39,723 nucleotides of DNA from Candidatus Brocadia sp. Its GTDB lineage: Bacteria; Planctomycetota; Brocadiia; Brocadiales; Brocadiaceae. A program made the position numbers and the translations under genes. Every line of letters begins with the position of its first letter. Within the stretch, counting starts at the first letter, position 1. Shown one piece after another: positions 8,375 to 17,900 of the stretch. Under the pieces are notes generated by a model. That model made no database searches, had not been told where the DNA came from, and saw only the letters and a list, made by a program, of their open reading frames with translations. The stretch spans positions 1 to 39,723 of the forward strand of contig JABWAQ010000021.1 in NCBI GenBank assembly GCA_013360945.1, given 5' to 3'.

Positions 8375-9835
8375 TTGCCGCAAACAAATTCACCACACTC
8401 CATCCTTCAATATGCAAGAGGGGGCAAAAAAGTTGTTAAAAAGAGACTGTTTTTATGGAGAATTGCTTTGAGATACCTCTCTTTCTGCATGCTTGGCGTA
8501 TCACTCTTTTTATCCCTTAAAGTTGCAATTTCTTCATCTCCGGAGTCTGACGGCATTCTGGACAGGGAAATCATAAAAAAATACCAAAAAATACTCTTAC
8601 AAGAGCCTTCCAATCTTAATGCACACTTTAATCTCGGCATTCTTTACACCAGAAATGCCCACTTCGACGAAGCCATTCGTGAATTTAATAAGGTGCTTGA
8701 AATCAACCCTAATGATTCCGAAGCCTATTATAACCTTGGAAATATTTTTAACAAAAAGTCCCTTTTTGACGATGCTATCAAGGCATATAAAAAAGCCCTG
8801 GCAATTAATCCACGCGATGCTGAAGCATTCTATAATCTGGGGAATGCCTATGCTCATAAAGAGATGGTTGACGATGCCATTTCCTCTTACCGGAAGGCCA
8901 TCGAGACAAACCCAAACCTTGCTGAAAGTTATAAAAACATCGCGTACCTTTACAAGGAAAAAGGGCAACTATCAGAATCGATTTCCTCTTTTGAAAAAGC
9001 CGCCACTTTCGATCCCAAAGACACTGCCCTGCTTTTAGATCTGGCATCCTCGTATGAATCAAACGGATCACAAGACAGCGCCATCCTTACCTATAAAAAA
9101 GTGCTCTCCACAGAGCCAAACCATAAAGAGGCAAAAAACAGACTTGCCATGATTTATAACAATAAAGGCGTATCTCTTGCATTACAGGGTAAAAGGGACG
9201 AAGCAATCGCCGCATATAAAGAAGCCTTACAAAACAAAGAAGACTTTAAGGAAGTGTATAACAACCTCGGCGCCGCTTACGTCGACAAAGGAATGATTGA
9301 CGATGCAATTGCCACATACAAAAAGGCAATTGAAATCAGTCCAAATTTTGGCGAGGCATATAATAATTTAGGTGTAGCCTATACAAAAAACAAGGCCTAT
9401 GACGAGGCTGTTTCTGCATTTAAAAAAGCGTTGTCTTTAAACAAAAACCATGCAGGTGCACATTTTAATCTGGGGGTACTTTACGCAGAAAAAGGGATGC
9501 CGGCAGAAGCGATAGATGAATATAATGAGGTTTTAAGACTAACACCAAATGATCTCTCCGCGCTGTATAATCGCGGTTCCCTTTATTTAGAAAAGGATCG
9601 GTTAGAGGAGGCATCGGCGGACATGAAAAAAATAATTGAGCACAACCCGAAGCTGGTGGCTGCTCACGATAAACTTGGTGATATTTATCAAAAACAAGGG
9701 CAGCTCGACGATGCAATTGCTGAATATAAGCGGGCATTAGAGATATCACCTGAAATGGAAGATGCATTACAGAGTCTTGAAGATACTTACCGACTGAAAG
9801 AAAAAGAGGCTAAAAAGAAAGGGTTGGGAAAGTAA
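8375..9835 (+). CDS. Membrane-anchored TPR-repeat protein
   Basis: 486 residues. A basic N-terminus with one hydrophobic helix (about 30-52, FCMLGVSLFLSLKVAISSS) suggests a signal anchor. From about residue 77 there are 11 consecutive 34-residue tetratricopeptide repeats of the form A-YYNLG-Y-K-DDAI-Y-KALEINP. The sixth has an insertion of about seven residues (NNKGVSLALQGKRDEA). TPR arrays scaffold protein-protein contacts; nothing shows the partner. TTG 8375 is the only start that keeps the whole N-terminus and has no clear ribosome-binding site, so the exact start is unsure. It converges on the glycosyl-phosphate transferase gene, with only 24 bases between the stops. Confidence 0.9.
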   Translation: MPQTNSPHSILQYARGGKKVVKKRLFLWRIALRYLSFCMLGVSLFLSLKVAISSSPESDGILDREIIKKYQKILLQEPSNLNAHFNLGILYTRNAHFDEAIREFNKVLEINPNDSEAYYNLGNIFNKKSLFDDAIKAYKKALAINPRDAEAFYNLGNAYAHKEMVDDAISSYRKAIETNPNLAESYKNIAYLYKEKGQLSESISSFEKAATFDPKDTALLLDLASSYESNGSQDSAILTYKKVLSTEPNHKEAKNRLAMIYNNKGVSLALQGKRDEAIAAYKEALQNKEDFKEVYNNLGAAYVDKGMIDDAIATYKKAIEISPNFGEAYNNLGVAYTKNKAYDEAVSAFKKALSLNKNHAGAHFNLGVLYAEKGMPAEAIDEYNEVLRLTPNDLSALYNRGSLYLEKDRLEEASADMKKIIEHNPKLVAAHDKLGDIYQKQGQLDDAIAEYKRALEISPEMEDALQSLEDTYRLKEKEAKKKGLGK

Positions 9836-9859
9836 GGCAAAGATAATCACACCGACATT

Positions 9860-11251
9860 TTATTTTCCACTTCCAAAGAAAACCACCGTTATCGTTTTCA
9901 ACAATACCACCACATCCAGAATAAAAGACATATTTTTAATATAATAGAGGTCGTACTGTAATTTTTCTTCCGTTTGTTCTATGGAAGATGCATAAGGGTA
10001 CTTTACCTGCGCCCACCCGGTTAAGCCGGGCCTAACCGCAAGCCGCTGGGTATAAAACGGTATTTTTCCTTCAAAATCCTGTATAAAGACATACCGTTCC
10101 GGACGAGGGCCAATCAAACTCATCTCCCCCTTAATTACGTTTAGCAATTGAGGAATCTCATCCAACCTCCACTTTCTCAGAAATCTTCCAACCTTTGTAA
10201 TCCTGGGGTCGTTATCGGCTGTATAAACTGCACCGGTATTTGATTCGGCGTTTTCCACCATAGTGCGAAATTTTATTATGGTAAATTCTTTACCATCTTT
10301 ACCGATCCGCTCTTGTGTATAAAAAACCCTGCCCCTGGAATCGATTTTTATCAAGAGCGCTATAATCAGCATAGCGGGCATTAACAACACAAACAACGTC
10401 AGGGCAAAAAATATTTCAACGATGGACTTGATCAATTTACCGTATAATTTTGGCTTACTAATAACAACGTGCAACATCCACATGTCATTAATGTGCTTAA
10501 ACGGTATTTTGCCCGTAAGTTGTTCATAGATCGTAGGCATGTCAACGATATCTATTCCATTCCATGAACAATTAATCAATGCCTTAATGAGATCGGCATG
10601 TTTTTCGTGGGTAATAGCGTTTACGATCAGACCAACATCATTCTGACGAAGAACGGCATCTATAGCATATCGGCCGCCAAAGACAGGAACCCCATCAATC
10701 AGTTTATCCTGCTTTGACGGGTCATCATCAATAAAACCTGCAACCCGCAACCCCGATTTTTTTGACCTGTTTATCTCTTGTAAAATAGTTTTCCCAGCCC
10801 AACCGGCGCCGACGATTAAGACATTTCTCCTAAAAATCGGCTGTTCCAATAAATGACTATATAAAATCCTCCATCCAATGATAAAAAGGGTAATCAACAC
10901 ACCATTGATAACAAATACGCCCCGCCCTATCCGCAGAGACCAGTTTATATAAAATAAGAACGTTATAATAATAAAGGCGCTGGCAGATGCCAAGGCAATG
11001 GTCATGATATTCCCAATGGACTTAAAATCCTTCCGGGTATCGTAAAGTTCAGCAAAGAAGAACGTAAAAATAAAGACCATCCCTGTCAATACAAACGCTA
11101 CGGGATTACTTCTGATATAGACCCATCCGTCACTCAAACCCAAACGAATTATCGCCGACAAGAAGATCGAACCATTTACAATAAACAGGTCTCCTATGAT
11201 GAGCATTATGAGGCGTTTTGCGATTGGATAATTAAAAATCTTGATCGTCAT
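9860..11251 (-). CDS. Polyprenyl-phosphate sugar-1-phosphate transferase (WbaP/WcaJ type)
   Basis: 463 residues, the usual length for exopolysaccharide-initiating transferases. Four N-terminal membrane helices (about 10-125) are followed by a Rossmann-like CoA_binding_3 domain (VLIVGAGWAGKTILQEI, about 145-250), another hydrophobic segment (FFALTLFVLLMPAMLIIALL), and the catalytic bacterial sugar transferase domain with QERIGKDGKEFTIIKFRTM, WRLDEIPQLLNVIKGEMSL and IGPRPE. Such enzymes load the first sugar-phosphate on undecaprenyl phosphate to begin capsule, exopolysaccharide or O-antigen synthesis. It begins six bases after the stop of the radical SAM gene, so they share an operon. No other glycosyltransferases are adjacent. 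Confidence 0.94.
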   Translation of the reverse strand: MTIKIFNYPIAKRLIMLIIGDLFIVNGSIFLSAIIRLGLSDGWVYIRSNPVAFVLTGMVFIFTFFFAELYDTRKDFKSIGNIMTIALASASAFIIITFLFYINWSLRIGRGVFVINGVLITLFIIGWRILYSHLLEQPIFRRNVLIVGAGWAGKTILQEINRSKKSGLRVAGFIDDDPSKQDKLIDGVPVFGGRYAIDAVLRQNDVGLIVNAITHEKHADLIKALINCSWNGIDIVDMPTIYEQLTGKIPFKHINDMWMLHVVISKPKLYGKLIKSIVEIFFALTLFVLLMPAMLIIALLIKIDSRGRVFYTQERIGKDGKEFTIIKFRTMVENAESNTGAVYTADNDPRITKVGRFLRKWRLDEIPQLLNVIKGEMSLIGPRPERYVFIQDFEGKIPFYTQRLAVRPGLTGWAQVKYPYASSIEQTEEKLQYDLYYIKNMSFILDVVVLLKTITVVFFGSGK

Positions 11252-11257
11252 TTAGCG

Positions 11258-12748
11258 CTACCGTATCCATCCCAAAAATTTTTCAATATCATTAAAAAAA
11301 ATCCTGGGATTCTGCAAGTAGACATTACTTCTTGACCGCGCCCTTTCCAAGATACGCGCAACTCCTTTATTGTAAGTATGAAATGCTTCTTTAACCTCGT
11401 TTTCCAGGGTTATAAAGTCCTCATGGCCCATGGTATCTACCCGTCGGTTTACCTCTCTTAAATAATAATCACTCGGTATGCGATTGAAGAAATCTTCGTA
11501 TGACATTTCTCCCTTTACGAGCCCACATTCAACACCTACATCAAAGAGCTTTGTACCTGGAAACGGCTCATAGACGCCGATAGAGGCGAAACTGGGTTTT
11601 ATTTTATACAACAAATCAAGGGTCTTTTTGACATCCTCTTTGGTTTCCGTAGGTATACCCATCATAAAATAAGCCGTCCAATGAATTCCCACCTCCCGAA
11701 AAAGTCTGGAAGCCTCTTTTATACGCTCCAGGGTAATGCCTTTGTCCATTAACTTTAATATCCTTTCACTCCCTGACTCAATACCTACTTTTATACTGTT
11801 ACAGCCTGCCTTCTTCATAGTCCTCAGGAGTTCTGAATCCACCAGGTCTACCCGTGTATTGCAATCCCAATTGATCTTTATACCAGCATCAGTTAATTGA
11901 TTGCAAAATTCCATAACTCTTTTCCTGTTCACGGTAAAGGAATCATCCTTAAAGGTAAACTGGCGGGTCTTGTAACGAAGGTATACATGTTTGATTTCCT
12001 CTAAAATATTTTGCAGAGAACGATACCTTACCTTTCGCGTCCATATCTGCGTTGCGCAATAGGAACAACTATACGGGCAACCCCTACTTCCCATAAGCAG
12101 GCCCATATCCTCAGAAGTATACGTACCGGAACCCAGCAAGCTCTCTCTGTCCGGAAACGGAAGGCAATCTAAATTGTCAATAAAACTTCTTGTTGCATTG
12201 TGAATAATCTTATCTCCTTGCCGGTAAGAGACTCCACGTATTGCACTGAAGTGGCTGCCTTTTGCATGTAAAGTATTTACCAATTCAAGCAATGCAACCT
12301 CCCCCTCCCCATTCACTACAAAATCAACATCTTTCGTGCTTTTCAGTATCTCATCTGCCTTTAAAGTCGCATGAGGGCCGCCAAAGACAACGCAACAATC
12401 TCTGTTGTATTTTTTTGCCAGGGAGGCAATGGTAAAGGCAGATGCCGCCTTCGGAGTCATAACCGTTACTCCTATGACATCGGGCTGATATTCCAGAAAG
12501 GTTTGAGAAATCTCCTGTATGATCGGATTTTCCGGATTCTTCAATTCCTTCAAATAGGTGCGATATTTTTCAGGCAATCGCGCATAATCCATCCCCTTTG
12601 AATTTCTATTGCAGTCGGCATCGCAAATAGTCACCCGATGTCCGGCTTTTTTTAATGTCGAGGATAGATAACTTAACCCTAGAGGGAAATACCGGTTATA
12701 ATAATTAAAAAACCGGTAAAAAGGCGGGTCTATGAGGAGGATGTTCAT
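11258..12748 (-). CDS. B12-binding-domain radical SAM protein
   Basis: 496 residues. The N-terminus (MNILLIDPPF...YFPLGLSYLSSTLK; DVIGVTVMTPKA; VVFGGPHATLKADEIL) is the cobalamin-binding fold, and MGSRGCPYSCSYCATQIW holds the CxxxCxxC cluster ligands of radical SAM enzymes near 220-230. KVGIESGSERILKLMDKG and YFMMGIPTETKEDVKKTL are typical of the class B BchE/HpnJ-like group. Such proteins perform methylations, cyclisations and lipid or cofactor changes; the substrate cannot be read here. Pairing with a sugar-phosphate transferase suggests an envelope-lipid or polysaccharide role, which is inference. A 400-base non-coding stretch lies upstream. Confidence 0.92.
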   Translation of the reverse strand: MNILLIDPPFYRFFNYYNRYFPLGLSYLSSTLKKAGHRVTICDADCNRNSKGMDYARLPEKYRTYLKELKNPENPIIQEISQTFLEYQPDVIGVTVMTPKAASAFTIASLAKKYNRDCCVVFGGPHATLKADEILKSTKDVDFVVNGEGEVALLELVNTLHAKGSHFSAIRGVSYRQGDKIIHNATRSFIDNLDCLPFPDRESLLGSGTYTSEDMGLLMGSRGCPYSCSYCATQIWTRKVRYRSLQNILEEIKHVYLRYKTRQFTFKDDSFTVNRKRVMEFCNQLTDAGIKINWDCNTRVDLVDSELLRTMKKAGCNSIKVGIESGSERILKLMDKGITLERIKEASRLFREVGIHWTAYFMMGIPTETKEDVKKTLDLLYKIKPSFASIGVYEPFPGTKLFDVGVECGLVKGEMSYEDFFNRIPSDYYLREVNRRVDTMGHEDFITLENEVKEAFHTYNKGVARILERARSRSNVYLQNPRIFFNDIEKFLGWIR

Positions 12749-12942
12749 TTACACCTATTCAATATTTATTGCTCTACAGCTTATGTTGTGCTTGGAATTA
12801 TCCTTGTCTGTATACCTTTTGTGCTATTCTGAAAGTTCCCGATCAATTAAAAAATAATTTTAATACCAAAAGTTCATGTAATCAACCTTAAAACCCCAGA
12901 TAAAAAATATTCGCATTAGAAGAAACTTTCTAGGCCTGTAAC

Positions 12943-13034
12943 AGTTCAGCACCCCCACCTGACCTCCCCCATCGAGGGGGAGGAAGTGTTTTTCCCCGCC
13001 CCTGGTGGGAGGGGACAGGGGAGGGGGGTGAACT
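12943..13034. repeat. GC-rich palindromic intergenic repeat
   Basis: AGTTCA at the left and TGAACT at the right bound a unit with nested C-run/G-run arms, including CCTCCCCCATCGAGGGGGAGG. It lies in the roughly 400-base gap upstream of the radical SAM operon, where I see no gene. It resembles the units at 17183-17250, 29651-29749 and 37540-37582. Confidence 0.75.
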
Positions 13035-13154
13035 GATACCTAGGGGGTTTATATCATAACATCGTGAACTTACCCTGGTAGGTAAACGGGGCTTCTTCAA
13101 TACGTTTTAAAAGGTTTTTCTGATAATGTTTTGTGCCTGATGTTTTTCCATAAT

Positions 13155-13264
13155 CTATTTTCCCGGCAGTTTTCTGAGGTACTCTTTGTCTTTATCCGTC
13201 AGGCGGTATTTCTGTTTGCTAATTGATTAAGAACAGACTGTATCTGTGATTTTAGTTCCTTCAT
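13155..13264 (-). pseudogene. Short frameshifted wHTH-tail remnant
   Basis: Starting with an ATG that overlaps the stop of the AlbA_2 gene (ATGA), the minus strand reads MKELKSQIQSVLNQLANRNTA and stops. One frame over it continues KQKYRLTDKDKEYLRKLPGK and stops at 13155. The second half resembles the winged-helix C-terminus of the AlbA_2 protein next door (KYRTTEKGKELLEKLKK). It is probably a decayed small gene or tail duplicate. Confidence 0.35.
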
Positions 13265-14682
13265 TTCTTTAACTTCTCCAACAATTCTTTCCCTTTCTCT
13301 GTAGTCCTATACTTTTGCAGTCTACTTTGGGGTTTATTGGGGACAGTCATCTCCAATAAGCCCTCGGATAATAACGGATTGATGAATTTATTTCTGAATT
13401 TTGTGCGATTTGCCCATTCAAATTCCTTTTGCATATCCTGAATCGCTTTAGCAGTTGAACAATAAACTAATGTGCGCATCGCTTCTTCAGAACTTAGTCC
13501 CAACTTAATCCCAACTTGGTCCCAACTTAGTCCCAACTTGGTCTCAACTTGGTAGGTCTTTTTGTAAACAGTAACCATAAAACCGCCGCTTATTTCCTTG
13601 AATTCAGGAGTTGGAAGTCCATATTCCTTAAATCCGTTAAGAATTCTCTTAATGCCTGAGCCGTATTTCTCTATCAAACCAGCAGATTTAAAGGCCTCTG
13701 CTATCTTCTTGTTGCGGGCGATTGAAACATAATCACCTTTTAAAAGCTTGGCTATGGTTAGCCCATCAGGTAGCTTGCCGGGGTTAAAAAATTCAATTTT
13801 ATTATCATAAATCTTGATTATAGAGTCCGCCGGACTTGTGTAATCCCTGTGTATAATTGCATTAATGACTATTTCACGGATTGCATTAAGTGGATAATCC
13901 CATCGCTCTTCTCGCTGTGGCCTGCCGGTAATAATGTATGCCTTGTTGATATGTTTTTTAATAAAATCCATGACTCCCTCTACCTCTGAAAAAAGGTCGG
14001 CTTTGAGAGTGTCACCATCCTTAATAATGGTATCTGTCTGAAACCTGCCGAGTTCTATGGTGCTGATACCCGATTCTCCTGTCATAAAAAGGAGAAAGCA
14101 TGCGTGTGTTATTTTGCCTTCCCGCATCAATTCAAATTTCTGCAATACTGTCAGCGGGTCATCCAGAATAGGATTCTCTCTGTTCGTATTGGTACGCTCA
14201 ATGAAGCCCTGAACCTTATCAAGCGAAATGTCTTTTCCGGAGTGATGCTCATCAATATGGAAGTCCCAGCTTGAGTTGAATGTCCTGAGGTGTAAATTTA
14301 CCACTTCTGATACAGATAACTGGTGGTTTGCATTCTTGATGCGTTTGTAATATCTCCCCTTGCATGCAACAGGTTTCATTGGTGATTCCTGCACAGAAAG
14401 GATTACAATATTCTTCTTTTTGATTGTTCCAATCTCAACATCAGGTATTATTGCATGTGATGTATCTTGTTTGACATGATTAATCCAGTTTTGGACAGTC
14501 TCTTTGCCGACTTCTGTTCCGTTTATCTCTCCCTTATCGGATACGCCAATAAAAACCTTGCCGCCACTGGTATTGGCAAAGGCTACAAGGGTTTCTATAG
14601 CCTCCCGGTCAAAGCTGAGTTTGAATTCAACTGTCTCAGACTCGCCGGCATTAAGCATCTTGTTAGTTTTCGTATCCATCAT
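13261..14682 (-). CDS. AlbA_2 (Schlafen-like) DNA-binding / ATP-binding regulator
   Basis: 473 residues. An N-terminal AlbA_2 domain (ESETVEFKLSFD, LVAFANTSGGKVFIGVSDKG, ACKGRYYKRIKNANHQLS, about 10-125) is followed by a GHKL/HATPase_c_4-type region (YPLNAIREIVINAIIHRDYT, KIYDNKIEFFNPG, ARNKKIAEAF, EKYGSGIKRI) and a C-terminal winged helix ending YRTTEKGKELLEKLKK. These proteins are usually annotated as RecG-like or putative transcriptional regulators. The linker before the winged helix is written by six 11-nt repeats (IKLGLS, DQVG). The gene starts inside the tail of a decayed helicase. ATG 14682 and 14679 are adjacent alternatives. Role unproven; islands with PLD-SNF2 helicases suggest a defence or mobile context. 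Confidence 0.88.
   Translation of the reverse strand: MMDTKTNKMLNAGESETVEFKLSFDREAIETLVAFANTSGGKVFIGVSDKGEINGTEVGKETVQNWINHVKQDTSHAIIPDVEIGTIKKKNIVILSVQESPMKPVACKGRYYKRIKNANHQLSVSEVVNLHLRTFNSSWDFHIDEHHSGKDISLDKVQGFIERTNTNRENPILDDPLTVLQKFELMREGKITHACFLLFMTGESGISTIELGRFQTDTIIKDGDTLKADLFSEVEGVMDFIKKHINKAYIITGRPQREERWDYPLNAIREIVINAIIHRDYTSPADSIIKIYDNKIEFFNPGKLPDGLTIAKLLKGDYVSIARNKKIAEAFKSAGLIEKYGSGIKRILNGFKEYGLPTPEFKEISGGFMVTVYKKTYQVETKLGLSWDQVGIKLGLSSEEAMRTLVYCSTAKAIQDMQKEFEWANRTKFRNKFINPLLSEGLLEMTVPNKPQSRLQKYRTTEKGKELLEKLKK
13491..13556. repeat. Six 11-nt tandem repeats within the AlbA_2 gene
   Basis: Six consecutive units of the form AACTTRGTCCC (variants AACTTAATCCC, AACTTGGTCTC, AACTTGGTAGG). 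Eleven is not a multiple of three, so loss or gain of one unit would shift the frame ahead of the C-terminal winged helix. Confidence 0.9.
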
Positions 14683-14686
14683 TTAT

Positions 14687-15516
14687 TTCCCAGTCAGATA
14701 CATAGACAAAATAACTTCCCGTTTGCCAAATACCACAGGGTTCTGTTCGGCATAGTGTTCTTCCAGGAGTCATGTAGCGGGCATAATTGAATTCCTTCGC
14801 TATCAGTTCTATGGTTTTATTGAATATTTCGTCCTCCGTATCATTGAGCTCATAAAAAAGAGGAACGGGCTTTTCAACATCAGGGAATTTGAGGTTTTGG
14901 TTCTTTATGTCTTCACCAAAGTATTTTTCGATCTCTGTTCGGGTGCGGCGAACCATGAGATATTTGAGGACTTTTTCACGGAGTCGCCGTTACAAGGACA
15001 ATCCTTTTACCACGGCAGATTTCGGCCAATTTTTCATAGGTGACCGTTGTTTCCGTTCTAAAGCGGTGCGCCTCATCAATAATAATATTGGTGTATTTCT
15101 CTGTCCCTCTGTCAATAAGGTCGTCTAACTTGCCAAGCGATTCAAAGTCTGCCGTCACTTTGAAATCAGAAAACACATTGAGCCATGAGCCGGGATTTGA
15201 TTTTTCGAGAAGCACGGGCGGGGCAATCACAAGGGTTTCTGCCCTCAAGCTGACCTGCCAGCATTGCCGATATGTATGTCTTGCCTAACCCTACAACGTC
15301 AGAGATAAAGACACCTCCGTATTCCAGCAGTATTTTTCGTGCGTTTAAAACTGCCTGCTCCTGGTATTCCAGTTTTTTGAATTTTTCATGAAACCCGCTG
15401 GTATAGAAATAACCAACGAGGACGTCAAAAAGTCGAGTGTCTTCTATAAGCATCTTGAATCTTTCCGACAGATTTTCGTCTTCTTCGTTGGTAATAAAGG
15501 TTAAATCTGAATTCAT
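14687..15516 (-). pseudogene. Decayed PLD-SNF2 helicase
   Basis: Minus-strand pieces in order: the N-terminal PLD start RLFDVLVGYFYTSGFH joined directly to KKLEYQEQAVLNARKILLEYGG, so most of the PLD domain is missing; Walker A region DVVGLGKTYISAML; then a frameshift near 15248 into ETLVIAPPVLLEKSNPGSW, IIIDEAHRFR (motif II) and IVLVTATP (motif III). A deletion and a second frame change near 14970 lead into EKVLKYLMVRRTRTEIEKYF and FNYARYMTP, after which homology ends. The order matches one intact PLD-SNF2 parent gene of about 1,000 residues. The last 80 bases (LLEEHYAEQNPVVFGKREV in another frame) may be a further gene scrap before the AlbA_2 start. Confidence 0.8.
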
Positions 15517-15610
15517 ACCTTACTTAGACGCTTTTTTAGATTTACACTCCTTAAGATTAATTGTAACCGTTTTATCTTAATCACCTCTCATAGATAGTCT
15601 TAAAAGCTAT

Positions 15611-17146
15611 TCATTTCCATAAGCCCCTATCCAGTCCCCGGTATTGTATCGCCTCGGAGATATGCTCTACTTTTATAAGTTCACTCTCGCCCAGATCGGC
15701 TATGGTACGTGCCACTTTGAGGATCTTGCTGTGCCCGCGCGCTGAAAAGCATAATTCCATCATTGCCTGATGAAGAAGCGCCTCGGATGATTTATCCATT
15801 GCACAATACTTTTTGACTTGCCGGGAAGACATCTGCGCATTCGCTTTTATTGACTGCTCCCTAAAACGTTCTCTTTGCATCATACAGGCTACCGTTACTT
15901 TTTTCCTTATATCCAGGGAAGATTGCGCCTCATTATCGGCAATAAGCTCACTATATTGTACAGCAGGCACCTCCAGTTGAATATCCATTCTGTCTAATAA
16001 CGGCCCCGAAACCTTTGACATGTATTTTTGAATTTGATGCGGCGTGCAATGACACTCCCTCCGCTTATCAGAATAATACCCGCATGGACAAGGATTCATG
16101 GCACATACCAGCATAAAATGGGCAGGATAGGTAACCGAATTCAAGGCACGTGAAATCGTCACGTTGCCCGTCTCAAGGGGCTGTCGTAACACTTCCAGGG
16201 TTTTCCGATCAAATTCCGGCAGTTCATCTAAAAAAAGCACCCCGTTGTGTGAAATGCTGATCTCACCGGGTCTCGGAAATGAACCGCCTCCAATCAGCCC
16301 GGCGGTGCTAATCGTATGATGAGGGGCACGAAATGGCCGTGTTGCAACCAGGGACTGTCCAGGACCGAGGAGACCCAACACGCTATAAATCTTTGTTGTG
16401 TCTAAAGCCTCCTCTAAGGTAAGTGAAGGCATGATCGTAGGAATCCGCTGTGCAAGCATGGTCTTGCCAGCGCCTGGCGGCCCTACCATGATTACATTAT
16501 GATTGCCCGCCACAGCAACTGTTAAGGCCCTTTTGACATGCTCCTGGCCTTTTACGTCTGCAAAATCCACATCGTAGCCAGAAGACTCCCTGAACACCTC
16601 TTCCAGTTCAATCTTATAGGGGATCGAAGGGAGAGACTTGGTCAGAATCCCTACGGTATCCGCAAGGGTTTCAACGGGAATGATGTCGATTCCATCAACA
16701 ACCGCGGCCTCAGGTGCATTTTCAGAAGGAAGTAAAAATTTTTTTATCCCCAGTTCCCTGCACTTAATCGCCATTGACAAACAGCCTTTGACAGGGCGTA
16801 ACCTGCCGTCCAAAGATAACTCGCCTGCAATGGCATACGTTTGAATATCCGGAATCTCAATTTGTCCGGTTGCGATAAGTATCCCAACTGCTATGGGTAA
16901 TTCAAAAACGGGGCCTTCTTTCTTGCGGTCTGCCGGCGCAAGATTTATTGTCATGGGATTATAGGGAAACCGGTACCCGCTATTATTGATCGCCGCCTTT
17001 ACCCTATCACGGCTCTCCTTAACCGCCGTGTCCGGCAACCCAACGATGGCAATATAAGGCATATCGCCCGAGGCGATATAAACTTCGACATCTAACAAGT
17101 ATGCGTCAATACCAAAAACGGCGACGCTCTTGACTTTTGCCAGCAT
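15611..17146 (-). CDS. YifB/ComM-family Mg-chelatase-like AAA+ ATPase
   Basis: 511 residues, the standard family length. N-terminal ChlI-like domain (VKSVAVFGIDAYLLDVEV, IVGLPDTAVKESRDRVKAAI, PMTINLAPADRKKEGP), Walker A GPPGAGKTMLAQRIP near 220, Walker B VLFLDELPEF, sensor AMNPCPCGYY with zinc-like cysteines (CHCTPHQI), and a C-terminal helical domain (ARGHSKILKVARTIADL). ComM is a hexameric branch-migration helicase in natural transformation of proteobacteria; in other bacteria its role is less clear. The DprA-like gene at 4134 is the only other recombination gene in sight and is distant. Start ATG 17146 fits MLAKVKSVAVFG, the usual N-terminus. Confidence 0.95.
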   Translation of the reverse strand: MLAKVKSVAVFGIDAYLLDVEVYIASGDMPYIAIVGLPDTAVKESRDRVKAAINNSGYRFPYNPMTINLAPADRKKEGPVFELPIAVGILIATGQIEIPDIQTYAIAGELSLDGRLRPVKGCLSMAIKCRELGIKKFLLPSENAPEAAVVDGIDIIPVETLADTVGILTKSLPSIPYKIELEEVFRESSGYDVDFADVKGQEHVKRALTVAVAGNHNVIMVGPPGAGKTMLAQRIPTIMPSLTLEEALDTTKIYSVLGLLGPGQSLVATRPFRAPHHTISTAGLIGGGSFPRPGEISISHNGVLFLDELPEFDRKTLEVLRQPLETGNVTISRALNSVTYPAHFMLVCAMNPCPCGYYSDKRRECHCTPHQIQKYMSKVSGPLLDRMDIQLEVPAVQYSELIADNEAQSSLDIRKKVTVACMMQRERFREQSIKANAQMSSRQVKKYCAMDKSSEALLHQAMMELCFSARGHSKILKVARTIADLGESELIKVEHISEAIQYRGLDRGLWK

Positions 17147-17182
17147 GAATTAGGCCTTCGGCAACTTTTTATTATAAGGTTA

Positions 17183-17250
17183 AACCCACCCCTGAATCTC
17201 CTCCCAGGAGGGGACTTCTTTAGTCCCCTCTTGAGAGGGGGTTGGGGGTG
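17183..17250. repeat. C/G-run palindromic repeat
   Basis: ACCCACCCCTGAATCTCCTC pairs with GAGAGGGGGTTGGGGGTG over a central GGAGGGGACTTC/AGTCCCCTC arm set. It lies in the 253-base gap between the YifB and DUF542 genes, where I see no gene. Confidence 0.7.
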
Positions 17251-17399
17251 TGTAAGGCAATAGCAGAGAAGTTTGAAATTCTTATACGTTGAATTATGAT
17301 ACCAAAGATTGTGAGTAACCAAAATTATACTCTGAATGCACACACAGAGAAAACGGTTTGCCCCGGTTAAAATCACCTTTATATCAAAACAGTTCTCAT

Positions 17400-17609
17400 C
17401 TATTTGCTTGCTGCCAATGCAACTTTATTTAATGCCTTAAGCAGCGCATCTATGTCCGCCCCCCCCATTCCTACCGTTTTTTCAATGCTAAACCCTCCAC
17501 CACAGCAGGCATCTACCTTAAAGTTATTAAAAACGGTAACGGTCTTTGGATATTTTTTTATAACGTCATTTATGATCATGTCCTTCGTAATAATCATTTT
17601 TTCTTCCAT
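17400..17609 (-). CDS. DUF542 (RIC/ScdA N-terminal domain) protein
   Basis: A stand-alone domain of 69 residues: DMIINDVIKKYPKTVTVFNNF followed by DACCGGGFSIEKT, the double-cysteine signature of the N-terminal domain of ScdA/YtfE (RIC), and DIDALLKALNKVAL at the end. In full proteins the domain precedes a di-iron hemerythrin-like domain that repairs NO-damaged iron-sulfur clusters. The short version is also known in anaerobes and is thought to bind cysteine-ligated partners. A strong GGAGG lies seven bases before ATG 17609. It is divergent from the TDT transporter across about 290 bases, which would hold both promoters. Confidence 0.88.
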   Translation of the reverse strand: MEEKMIITKDMIINDVIKKYPKTVTVFNNFKVDACCGGGFSIEKTVGMGGADIDALLKALNKVALAASK

Positions 17610-17900
17610 TTGCTACCTCCAAAAGTATTTTAGTCATCAATTTTGCCACAATAATTATAATCAATCAAACTTGTTAATAGTAAAGCAAAATATAATCAAA
17701 AAGCAACGTATTTTTATCTACAACCACCAACCGTGAATTATCCGTTAACCTCTGCACTGCAACAAAGTTGAACCATCTATAAAATTTTGAAACATAATTT
17801 ATTTCACTTGGAATATTATTTGTTTTTTGGTATAAATCGCTAGTTATCAGTTAGATATTCTTACTGTCTCAGCGTTTTTCAGCAGTGGGTGTTTGGCAAA

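Noticed and set aside
15551-15580. TTAAGAT...ATCTTAA hairpin between helicase relic and yifB
   Set aside because: Stem is short and AT-only, with no T-run; likely chance.
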